From Zarea fungicola (lineage: Eukaryota; Ascomycota; Sordariomycetes; Hypocreales; Cordycipitaceae), in NCBI GenBank assembly GCA_900169235.1, contig FWCC01000353.1, forward strand, positions 1 through 15,113: a DNA stretch of 15,113 nucleotides. The letters are read 5' to 3'. Made by a program: the position numbers and the translations under genes. Positions 1 to 8,515 of the stretch are shown here, piece after piece; the stretch's first letter is position 1; every line of letters begins with the position of its first letter. A model generated the notes under the pieces. It worked only from the letters and a program-made list of their open reading frames with translations. It was not told where the DNA came from and did not search any database.

Positions 1-828
1 AGCTTGACTGTTAGCCACACTGCGCCTTTTATCATCGTTGCAGCTAAAACCCACCTCTCTTCCTGGTATGAAAATAGCCCATTACCGCACACATGGGCTA
101 TTTCTGTATTAGAAAATGGATGGACAATAAATAAAAAGGGCCTTGACTGGCTAAAACACTTTAATTAGCATTTAAAAACATGGAATACTGATACTTATCG
201 CCTCCTAATCCTTGATGGTCACGAGAGTCACCAGTTAGTGGAATTTGAGTTATATTGTAAGGCAAATAACATAATTACATTATGTATGCCGGCTCATTCA
301 TCACATATGCTCTAGCCGCTTGATGTTGCCTGCTTTCGGCCGCTAAAACGGGCATATGGTCAAGCAATTGACGATCTAATAAGAGCCCGGGTAACCTTAA
401 TCACTAAGGAGGAATTTCTGCCTGCATTTTATAGTGCACATAAAGCTACTATGATAGAAAAAAATATCCTCGCAGGTTTCCGTGGTACTGGCATTTGGCC
501 TTTTAATCCAGAATATGTCATTTCACAATTAGATGTGGTATTGTAGACGCCTTCGCCTCCTAGGACCTTAGGCGGGCTTGAACTTCCTTGGCTTCCACGA
601 ACGCCTAACAACCCAATGGAGGCTTTATCGCACACAGAATATATTGAGAAGAGGATAAGAAACCATTGGAGTAGCTCGCTAGCAGAAATTATAGAGAGTT
701 TAACGCAAATGTCAAAGTGTACAATAAAAGCACTAGGACAGATGGTCCTTATGCAAGACCAACTCAGGGAGATGCGCTGCTTGGCCTTTTCCTTTGGTCT
801 TCGTACTGCCGCAGTATCCATATCTTGA
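1..828 (+). pseudogene. pogo/Fot1-type DDE transposase relic (C-terminal part)
   Basis: One reading frame runs from base 1 to the stop at 826-828 and is broken only by TAG codons at 166, 313 and 544. It carries the core of a pogo/Fot1/Tigger-type DDE_1 transposase: a GWT..GLDWLKHF segment, then YRLLILDGHESH with the second catalytic Asp, then a PAHSSHML(stop)PLD block with the third Asp, then FRPLKRAYG and GTGIWPFNPEYV. The C-terminal tail follows (TPNNPMEALSHTEYIEKRI). The N-terminal DNA-binding part and first catalytic Asp would lie left of the window. All three stops can be explained as CAG to TAG; the one inside the usual LQPLD motif is the clearest. That fits repeat-induced point mutation, although the region is not heavily AT-rich. 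No terminal inverted repeat was recognised downstream. The family call is strong and the pseudogene status is clear. Confidence 0.88.
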
Positions 829-984
829 TGGTTTGGTGTGTATTTGGAAGCCACGTATCCACATCGGAATTGACGTACGCTAACAGGGCTCGGAATTCAG
901 GGCATTCCACAAGCCGAAAGGGAAGAGAGCAGGCCGCCAGGATTGGCGAATCTGGGGGCCTACCCGGCGGGATGGCCAGATTTT

Positions 985-1150
985 CATTGGGAAAATATTT
1001 ACCAATATAAACAATATATTGCCAATACAAAGAACCGCGTATTGAATTGTGGCAATATGGCAGCTTGCATATTATATTATCACAATATGCAAAAGTACAT
1101 ATTATATCGTGTGTATTGCCGTATTGTTTTGTTGTCATATTATTTACCAC
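985..1150. other. AT-rich spacer with hairpin
   Basis: This AT-rich block follows the transposase relic. It contains a perfect 9-base inverted repeat, TTGCATATT at 1065-1073 and AATATGCAA at 1084-1092, with a 10-base loop. Looser inverted similarity links its two ends (CAATATATTGCCAATAC near 1010-1027 and the complement of GTATTGCCGTATTG near 1113-1126). It may be the remnant of a small non-autonomous element or a degraded transposon end. No target-site duplication was identified and no coding is evident. Confidence 0.35.
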
Positions 1151-2087
1151 ACTGTGGATAGTTAGCTAGACATACACACACATCCAGACGACATTCCAAC
1201 ACATATCAATCGACAGCTTTCTCGAAAAATCCTACCATCCACTATTTTTAAAGCTCACAACCTGCCAACCATCTTGGCAAGGACCGTGCCACGTTTCCTT
1301 GGCCCAAATCAGTGAGCACCAGCAGCTGACATGCTTTCGTCGACATGCATGCTGTGGGGCGTAGACGACACTAGCGGTGAGCTGAGAGGACCTGCACATC
1401 TCGTATCTTAGGTCGGGATACGTAGTGTTGAGATGTGTGTGTTCCCACCGAAGTGGATGGCATGAGCGGCTCTACCCGACGGGTGCGACAGATTCCGATC
1501 AAACTAACTGAAACCCGTGACTGATGACCTGGCTGATGAGACACCAGCCCACACTTTTCCGGGTTTAGAACTGGTCTGTAGGTCCCCGGGCGGCTCACAG
1601 ATTAGATTCCCGGCCCTTATAAGCATGAAAGCGGAATGCAGCGTCGCAGAGAGTTTCGCATTATAGCCGAAAGAGGGTTAGTATTGTTTTTTGTTTGTCA
1701 ATATAGTATCTGACCATTTCTGCTTTAACCCCATTTTCCTGCCATCCACTCCAATCGATTCGGCAGGCAGGCCATTGAAAGATTACTTGGTCTCGTGGAC
1801 AGGCCGCTCAATAGAAAGGTAACTACCTCTATAGTTGACGTCAGCACCACATACATGGAAGTCTTGGCGCAAAGCGGACATTGCCATTTTGAACGCAATA
1901 GGTGCTGTGTGGTGTGTGTACATGAAAGAGGCTATTGTAACTCGCGACAAGCAGAGGTAGTATAATATTGCGGCCGCAAGCCACAAAACATGGTTCAGTA
2001 GCTCACCCGTCCTCCTTTGCGTTAAGTGCAGGCATTGGGCGATGGATTTTCTAGTCTATAAATGGTGCTTATCTTTATAGATGAAGG
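1151..2087. other. Intergenic, no gene recognised
   Basis: About 940 bases with no convincing coding. The short open frames on either strand have no recognisable motif and no supporting splice signals. A TATAAATG string at 2057-2064 could serve as a promoter element for something downstream, but this is weak. Confidence 0.5.
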
Positions 2088-2444
2088 GTGTATAAGAAGG
2101 ATAATAGGCGCTGCTTCTTTTATCAAGCCTTAGAAGTGGATGGCTGGCGTATCGTACACAGTCGAGGATGGAGCTGGGAGATAACTGACATCACACTAGA
2201 AACCATGATTCTACGTTGTGCGGAATATTTTCCAACTTATGATGTCTTAAAACAATGCATGCGGCACGCAATTGCTAGGGTGGGACAGCACATAATGCAG
2301 ATTCGTCTAGGCGAGAGAATCGAAAAATTGGCAGTGAATCGTTCAATCGAAACGATCATGGCCCCCGCGATCAGTGAACCTTGTTCTCTAGAAATTGATA
2401 TTATCATCTATGTTAATCGGGTTCGGCACAAGGAAGTGTCATAA
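2088..2444 (+). CDS. Doubtful open frame, unknown product
   Basis: About 118 codons are open. The frame has no ATG at its beginning (the first codon is GTG, and a TGA lies in frame just upstream), so it would have to be an internal exon or begin at the internal ATG before ILRCAEYF. The translation has a plausible globular composition (GWSWEITDITLETMILRC, then a basic helix-like stretch with RLGERIEKLAV) but I recognise no family. A TATAAATG string lies about 25 bases upstream. It could be a gene fragment or chance. It sits about 90 bases before the Myb/SANT gene on the same strand. Confidence 0.2.
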   Translation: MYKKDNRRCFFYQALEVDGWRIVHSRGWSWEITDITLETMILRCAEYFPTYDVLKQCMRHAIARVGQHIMQIRLGERIEKLAVNRSIETIMAPAISEPCSLEIDIIIYVNRVRHKEVS

Positions 2445-2535
2445 GTTTAAACTTAAATAGCTTTGACCCCAGGCTTAGGCATATGCCATTTTGTGACGTG
2501 CGGACAGATCCCTATAGAACATACTCCCCTCCGAC

Positions 2536-3427
2536 ATGGATCCTCAGCAGTGTGGCAGTTCACTAGATGAGAGCAGGGGAAACGTCACTGATCTTACCTC
2601 CATTTTCTGCGGGCCTAAGTGCCTGCATGAGCACTGTCCCACCGTTACCGGGGGCAGTTGGGCACCTAGCAGTCGCCCATGCCTCCGCCCAGACTGCCTC
2701 CCTGCCACTTCCGACCTCCTGGGCGACTTGGACGCAGTGCAGGTGGTCCCTAAATTTGCTATGGAATGGAGGGATGCAGTCCAGGACCTTGTCACGCACG
2801 ATATCCAGCAGCCTTACTGCAGCCCGTCGCCCTGCGACTCCTCTAGCTTGTCCCTTGTGTCTTATGACGCCTATGATGACCCTGCATGCCTGTGTATAAA
2901 TATGGAACTGGAAACACCCGACTCCAGAGATCACGAAAACCTACACGGGAATGACCTTGGTGGAAGCCCAAAAGCAAGCAGTGCCACTTCCAGGACGACA
3001 TCACTACTGCAACGGCAGCAACGTAGCCGAGTGCGGGCCAGATTCACGCCAGATGAGGACCAACTCATTGTACGTTTACGAAACAACGGCAAGACATGGA
3101 AGGCCATTGCCGAACAGATACCGGGAAGGTCACCGGGTGCATTACAAGTACGGTACAGCACAAAGCTGAAAATTAGTGCAACTGGTTTAGAAAAGGGGCT
3201 GGTATGTAGATGGAGGCAAAGGGTGATGGAAAAACTGATTAGCTAATATGAAATAGAACAGGCAAATAGAACAGGCGCTGCGGAAGTATGAGGATCAGCA
3301 GTGGGTTTTCGTTGCTTCCCAGATTGGCACTGGCATCAGTCCCGAGGCGTGTCAAGAACGTGCCCTTAGCCAGCTTGGACTACGTTTGGTTCAATTCAGA
3401 CGATCTAGACCGAGTATGAGTTACTAA
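2536..3427 (+). CDS. Two-repeat Myb/SANT DNA-binding protein (spliced, 2 exons)
   Basis: The model is exon 1 at 2536-3201, intron 3202-3256 (55 bases) and exon 2 at 3257-3427, giving about 278 residues. The intron has a GTATGT donor, a GCTAAT branch-like site and an AAATAG acceptor, and joins in phase 0. Residues 1-160 are Ser/Pro/Cys-rich and look disordered. Residues 165-210 form a Myb/SANT repeat: RVRARFTPDEDQL, then GKTWKAIAEQIPGRSPGALQVRY, with the acidic first helix and the recognition-helix region. Exon 2 supplies a second, weaker repeat (ALRKYEDQQWVFVASQIG, then SPEACQERAL), a pairing typical of fungal two-SANT proteins. Without splicing the frame ends at 3244 and the second repeat is lost. 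The ATG at 2536 is the first in the frame. A role in sequence-specific transcription control or chromatin binding is inferred from the fold only. A damaged paralog faces it at 5475-6269. Confidence 0.82.
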
Positions 3428-3544
3428 GTTTTATAATGTTTTGAACCATAATGATAGTAGTGCTTCATTTTTCATCTAAGTTATTCTCAATACCTAGTTT
3501 GGCAGAATTGTCTTTGTTTGTACATGACAGCAGACTTGTGTATT
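3428..3544. other. 3' flank of Myb/SANT gene
   Basis: AT-rich non-coding flank after the stop. I see no canonical AATAAA close to the stop codon. Confidence 0.4.
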
Positions 3545-3655
3545 GTGATATGCTAAAGTGATATCACATGTGCTAAAGAGCTAAAGGAATATGATATCAC
3601 TGTGAATATATATCACACATTTCTTTTGCTGGGTGTGATATCACAATTGCTAAAG
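3545..3655. repeat. Palindromic GTGATATCAC direct repeats
   Basis: The 10-base palindrome GTGATATCAC occurs at 3558-3567 and 3635-3644, the second within the 12-base palindrome TGTGATATCACA. Each is followed by a TGCTAAAG string, so 3558-3578 and 3635-3655 are 21-base direct repeats with two mismatches. A shorter version (GTGATATGCTAAAG) lies at 3545-3558, and partial copies (ATGATATCACTGTG, ATATATCACACA) lie between. The cluster may be a binding-site array or the remains of a small element. It lies about 120 bases past the Myb/SANT stop. Confidence 0.6.
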
Positions 3656-3964
3656 GGATACGCACGTGACATACTGGCATGACGTAGCTGCTTTCCCGCC
3701 GTGAGTTACGGATAATGCCAGCAATCAAACGCAATTACCAAGGAATCAAACGTCACAATGTATCAGCGGCGTTACAGGAAGCTTGCTACAAGTAGGAAAT
3801 CTTAATTGACTGGCCCTCTAGATAGATTTGCACACAATGCCCACCCACAATCTTCAATCTTACCCATTGCTAGTAAATTTACAATAAATACTGTAAAAAA
3901 GAGCGGTGTCCTGGTGTAAGCGTACGCTTGACACCTCTAAAACCCGATATCTGTTGCCTCATGA

Positions 3965-4363
3965 TGTCATCTTCAGAAGTTTCTCGCCAATACCCTGGAC
4001 TCTGCTCCATCGCCCATTGAAGCAACGCCGGATGACCTGCCCTTTGAAACGTCTAGATTTGATGCTATTTTTCGGACCACCCATTCAGAGAAAGCAAAAC
4101 AAGCCTCATCGGGTAAACGAAAGACATCAGGTCGAGTTATTTACGAATGCCTTCATTGTCCTGCTAATAGTCCATGGTCCAACGGAAAGCGTGGTAATGC
4201 CATTTATCATGCAAGGAGCAAGCACGCCCATATTCTGCTAACAGAAAACAGCATCTTGTATGAGCAAGACTCAGACATTGCAAGACCTATGAAGCGGGCT
4301 CGGATGGCTGGGGCCAACACAGCTCCAGATAACAGTGTTCGGGCTCTTGTTGAGATTAGCTAA
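3965..4363 (+). pseudogene. BED-like zinc-finger coding fragment
   Basis: The frame is open from the codon after a TGA at 3962 to the TAA at 4361-4363, about 132 codons, with no start ATG near its beginning. The translation looks truly coded: a DDLPFETSRFDAIF segment, then a basic linker (GKRKTSGRVIYE), then a finger with Cys codons at 4148 and 4157 and His codons at 4208 and 4223 (C-x2-C-x16-H-x4-H). SPWSNGKRGNAIYHARSKH sits within it. The tail has a basic MKRARM patch. The spacing and aromatic residue fit a BED-type or C2H2-like finger, as found at the N-terminus of hAT-like transposases and related proteins. An acceptor-like CTTCAG ends at 3976, so this may be the last exon of a gene whose first exon I could not find, or a detached transposase N-terminus. 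No catalytic domain follows. Confidence 0.5.
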
Positions 4364-4500
4364 ATGATAGCAAGACCTAACCAGAGGAGAGCCCTGGCCA
4401 TGGCATTAGATGTCATCGCACGCAGTCACTGAGATTATAAGATGCTTTATTGTTGATTTGGTGCCGGGGCGATACTGGTTGTATTCATGAATATGTGAGA

Positions 4501-4530
4501 GCGAGAAAGAGCGAGAAAGAGCGAGAAAGA
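4501..4530. repeat. Tandem repeat, 3 x GCGAGAAAGA
   Basis: Three perfect head-to-tail copies of a 10-base purine-rich unit, preceded by a partial copy. It is a small minisatellite in non-coding sequence. Confidence 0.9.
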
Positions 4531-5474
4531 GCTCACGTATATAAACAAGAAATTGTGCATAAACTGATACCGCTACCTGTTCTGTGACAGAGCTTTCCCT
4601 ACTGGCACGGCCCAATAGGACTGTAATGGGTGTAGGTCCAGTTAGCGTGGCCTTAGCTACATCAGTTGGTTGGTAAGCCCCAGTTCTCACCTATAAGTCA
4701 TAATCCACATGACGCGACCTTTTGCCGCTGCACCAGGCAAAGCTTGAAGAGACAGCACTACGGTATGCCCAAATAAATAAATGATGGAACATCTGCCTGC
4801 CCTGACCGATGGAGCCGAAGAAGCGCAGCTGGCACCTTAGCTGCAATGCCTCCATATAGAGTGACCGTGAAAGATAGTGGTATTGCGGAGACGACTATTT
4901 ACCAGAATTAACTTACAGTCCATTTATCCTTGTCTTAAGAAATTTTCAAAAAAGGCAATGCATCGAGAGTTAAAACATCCTGATTATGCCAATAGCGGAG
5001 CGCTATTCAAGCATGAAAGATGTAGTTGGCATATAGAAATCCGTAAGATCCTGTCGCTGCCTCTGCCGGCAGCGAACCAAATGCGGCCCTCGGATTGGCT
5101 GGCCCGGGGAGGAGCCCCATAATTCCAGGCATCCTCCCCATAAGGAAGTGATCGTCACTACGATCACCTAGATAGCTTCTACATACAAGAATGACACAGA
5201 ATTGATCCTTAAACCTAGGTCCTATTCCCTGACTGAACTAACAGATCCGAGATAATCATTGTCAAGCTTAAGTTGAACAGCGTGAATATGGTTGACCTGA
5301 AGGGAAATGAAGACGACTCAAATTTGTATGTTATACCAGATTGACAGCGTGTGTGGGTGTCTAATAAAAGAAATGGGGTGAGGGGAGTCGGCCATACCTG
5401 TGGAATAGGAATCTAATATATCAGTAGTTTCCATGTTTTAGATTAATTTAAATGAGATTATAGCTTTAAATAAT
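4531..5474. other. Intergenic, no secure gene
   Basis: About 940 bases without a secure gene. One short frame from the ATG at 4847 reads MPPYRVTVKDSGIAETTIYQN and stops. The adjacent frame then continues with INLQSIYPCLKKFSKKAMHRELKHPDYA. Together they suggest a small frameshifted or spliced relic, but no family was recognised. The rest shows nothing. Confidence 0.35.
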
Positions 5475-6269
5475 CTACAGAAGTCTCCTTAACGATGTCA
5501 AACTTAGTACTAGATGAGAGCGTTCCTGGCATTCTGCTGCGCTAATGCCAACCTGCGAGGCAACATATATCCATTGTTGCTGTTCATCTTCAAGGAGTGC
5601 CCTTTCAATTCGCCGATCCTATTTATCCAGTTAACTGATATGTCTACATCTCGAAGCCTTATCAAGAAAAGATACATACAATACCTGTTGTCCATACAAC
5701 CAATTTGGGCTTCAATTTAGTGTGTATCGTACCTGCAGTGCGCCAGGTGACCTCCCTGGTATTTCCTTCGCAATTACTTTCCAGGCTTTGCCGTTCTTTC
5801 GCAAACAGATAATAAGTTGATCCTCTTCTAGAGTAAACTTAGCACGAACTCGATCACTCTGCGGCTTAACGTTGGAGCTATTCGCAGATGTTGTGCTCCA
5901 AGCTGCTGTAGAGACGATGTCATCACTCTCCAAGCCCAGCTTCACGTAAAAAGCCTCGGGTCTTTTATCGTGATATGGAGATCTAAAAGATGGATCTAAT
6001 AGAGTTTGTGAAAAATGTCGAGCATTGCATGTGTCGGAGAGGCAGCTGCTCCCTATTAGTCGTGGTTCTATAGAGCCGGCGATGCTATATATAGAATGAA
6101 AGTCGCCGCTATCTGCTTCGGGAATACCTGCAAGGCATTTTTGTCCATTGCACGGCTGCTCAGTGTAGGTATCACTGGTGGTGGTCGGAATCGCCATCGC
6201 ACCGCTCCCGTCGAGGCGGGAATAGAGGAAAAGACTCTTATCAAAATCAGCTACAACCTGGTTGGACAT
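5475..6269 (-). pseudogene. Two-repeat Myb/SANT paralog with frameshift
   Basis: The reading starts at the ATG at 6269. It has a low-complexity N-terminus and a Myb/SANT repeat at about residues 140-182 (RVRAKFTLEEDQL, GKAWKVIAKEIPGRSPGALQVRY), matching the 2536-3427 gene at 33 of 43 positions. The frame then stops at TGA 5712-5714. Compared with the paralog's Tyr-Ser-Thr-Lys-Leu-Lys, one base is missing near 5722-5723; the +1 frame resumes with TKLKPKL. A GTATGT...AAATAG intron at 5619-5679 (61 bases, phase 0, TTAAC branch) lies at the same place as in the paralog. Exon 2 at 5475-5618 encodes DRRIERALLEDEQQQWIYVA, SQVGISAAECQER and a short tail, the second SANT repeat with a two-residue deletion. 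Alternatively, a GTACGA donor at 5732, also phase 0, could bypass the shift at the cost of the end of repeat 1. Recent pseudogene, assembly error or alternative splicing are all possible. Confidence 0.75.
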
Positions 6270-7962
6270 AATCCCAAGACGTTTGTGGCAGCTCGTACGA
6301 GATACGTTATTGTTAGAACTACACAGGGCGGATCATTTTGTAGTTATTTAAATATTAATTGGGAAATTCAGGCATCGTGGACATGGTGCCGATATAGAAC
6401 GCATCGCGCAGGGCGAGACATATCCGATCTACCTGCAAATTTTCGATCGCAGGTTAGATGCAGAAGACTTCAGAATATGTGGTTGGCGGGTCCTGTCATC
6501 GTTGCAGAATGTCACAAAGCTCTGGATACACTATTGCAACGATATGTCCTGAACACGGCTTGACCGCAAGACGTAGCCAACAATCCAATAGCCAATTAGA
6601 TGTTAATTCTTCGCCTTCCCGTCGCACTTTTTTCAATTTATGTGCTGTGGCTGAATAGGAGTATGCATCTCAAGTTAAATAAAATTGGCAATGTGGCCTT
6701 TTCAAAACCCGTAGAAAAACCCGTAGAGCGTAATATGGATCCAGAGCGTTTGCGATGCATAGAACACCAACGAACCTGTAAAACAAAGCCTCCCCTTTCC
6801 AATTAACGGTGTGGCATGCTGTTGACAAGTTGCGAACTTGGACAACAGAAATCTGGGACAGACGAGAAGACACGAGCAGCTTGAGCTAGTACAAAATCGG
6901 TATATTAGCAGTGTCGTCTTGAATCCTAGGTTTACTCAGCCCCTATCTTTACTCCGCGGTAGGGGATGCGAATGCCCTGATGGGGCTGCGGGCTCTATGT
7001 TGTTAACGCCAAGGCTTACTGAACACACAAGAACACATCACATTATGTAGGTAGTCGGGGACCACAAAATAAGTCTCGGCGATTAAATTCGTTGAACATT
7101 CTAGCAGAGTTTCTAACCAGGGAAGGTCAAACATTGTCACCTGCTGGGCGAAGAGATGCCAAGTGGGACCTGTAAAAGTTTAGTAATCTTGGAAATGCCA
7201 CATTTGCGCAGGCGTGGCACGCGCCAATACAACCATGGTCCGAAATATCTCGGGGCCAGCCTTCTTTTCTTATGCTACCAGTACAAATTCTCGGCCATTG
7301 ACATCATGACATCATGACCACGGGCCTAGCACAGCGAATACACACTCTGCAAAAGCTATCGTGTTAAATTGTCACTTGTAGGGAAGCCGACGAGATGATG
7401 GAGCCGCAAAACGGATGTGGTATATGGAGCGCAGCCTCCCAAGCGCTTTTGTATCAAGTACAACCCTTTTGGGCATAGCGCTCTCTAAAGACACCCTGTT
7501 ATAGTTCCGGTTGGTTAGGATGCGTCCATCAATCTAATAATGCTTAGGGTGTAATTGATAAGTGCTTGTATTTGCTTGTAATTATTTCTTCGCTAATGTA
7601 GTGTGGCTGTGAGACCTAAGGCAACTAACTGACCGAGAAGTGTCGGCTAGTCCTTCCGCCAAGGTAGGACGCATGCTCGAGAATTTAACAAACTAGGCCC
7701 GGCCCGATCCGGTTGCGGGCTTCTCCGGCCGCCCCCTTGATCCTAGCTAGCCCGCTAGAAAAGGGTTGACGGTGGCTAAAATACCTAGCTCCCGCCGCGT
7801 CATAGGTGGCAGCAAGATTTCCAAATTTTTGCCAGTGATATAGATATCCAGGGTGCTTAGTCAGATAGCAATGCGTCCTCAGGGAAACGCAATTTTGTTG
7901 TGAAACCAGAAGAGCTTGGCAGTAAAACTAGGCAAATCTAGCCTCGACGTTAGTAACGACGC
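6270..7962. other. Long intergenic region, no secure gene
   Basis: About 1.7 kb with no gene I can defend. The frame 6352-6552 (+) is open for 66 codons and reads like protein (ERIAQGETYPIYLQIF, then DAEDFRICGWRVL), but it begins without ATG after a TAA and resembles no family I know. At 7299-7314 the octamer TGACATCA occurs twice in tandem, similar to bZIP/CRE sites. Around 7700-7800 the sequence is GC-rich with small inverted repeats. Otherwise nothing is visible. Confidence 0.45.
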
Positions 7963-8217
7963 TTGAAGAAAATAGACGCAACAACCAAGAAATACTGGGG
8001 GTGTCAGGATGATGACGCTACAGCGTGGGTTAGAGGCAGTTGCATGGAAGTTGGAACACAGTTACAAGGCACAAAAGCCACACAGGAAAGGGGGAGCAAA
8101 TGGTCAGCGCTGGAAGTAAAGCGCCAGGAGCTGGACAAACAACAGCAAGCACTTTTAGCCAAACATCGCATTAAGATAGAGAAGCTGCAAGCTACTTGCA
8201 AAGTCTGGAGCGGGTGA
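7963..8217 (+). CDS. Coiled-coil fragment, unknown protein
   Basis: About 84 open codons with no ATG at the beginning; the first ATG in the frame is at 8044. The second half looks truly coded and strongly helical: KWSALEVKRQELDKQQQALL, then KHRIKIEKLQATCKVW, ending at TGA 8215-8217. The charge pattern predicts a coiled coil. It may be the last exon of a larger gene whose upstream exons are lost, or a transposon protein fragment. No neighbouring exon with a matching splice site was found with confidence. Confidence 0.3.
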   Translation: MKKIDATTKKYWGCQDDDATAWVRGSCMEVGTQLQGTKATQERGSKWSALEVKRQELDKQQQALLAKHRIKIEKLQATCKVWSG

Positions 8218-8515
8218 TGATTTTGGGTCGCAACGGCCAGCCCCTTCTCTGCGAGCCACAACGTTCTCCGTAGACCCGGCCATCAGTGAGTGAGACTACG
8301 GGATTAGTGGCAGCTCTTGACAGAGAATTAATTACTCAATCGGTACCTTAATGGCTGTTACCAAATACAGTTGCCTGCTGCTCGAGAGCCGAATACTGGA
8401 AAAATATATCAACTGGACTTTTCTGAAAAAAGATACAGAAAGAAGAATAACAGTAACAATCAATTTAATCAATGGTATAATCGTATTTCTAACAATGATC
8501 CAAAAATGATATTGT
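8218..8515. other. Intergenic, nothing seen
   Basis: About 300 bases of non-coding sequence, the shared 3' side of the coiled-coil fragment (+) and the methyltransferase (-). No structure recognised. Confidence 0.5.

Noticed and set aside
1371..1598. 75-codon minus-strand frame
   Set aside because: No start context, domain or splice evidence; consistent with chance.
2544..2934. Open frames in other phases and on the reverse strand within the first SANT gene
   Set aside because: Shadows of the GC-rich exon 1; the SANT frame explains the region.
5510..5720. Open frames on both strands near the end of the second SANT gene
   Set aside because: They are alternative-phase readings over its intron and exon 2; the frame with the SANT repeat is the supported one.
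6096..6563. 155-codon plus-strand frame overlapping the second SANT gene
   Set aside because: Its first part is antisense to a convincing SANT paralog, and its remainder has no motif.
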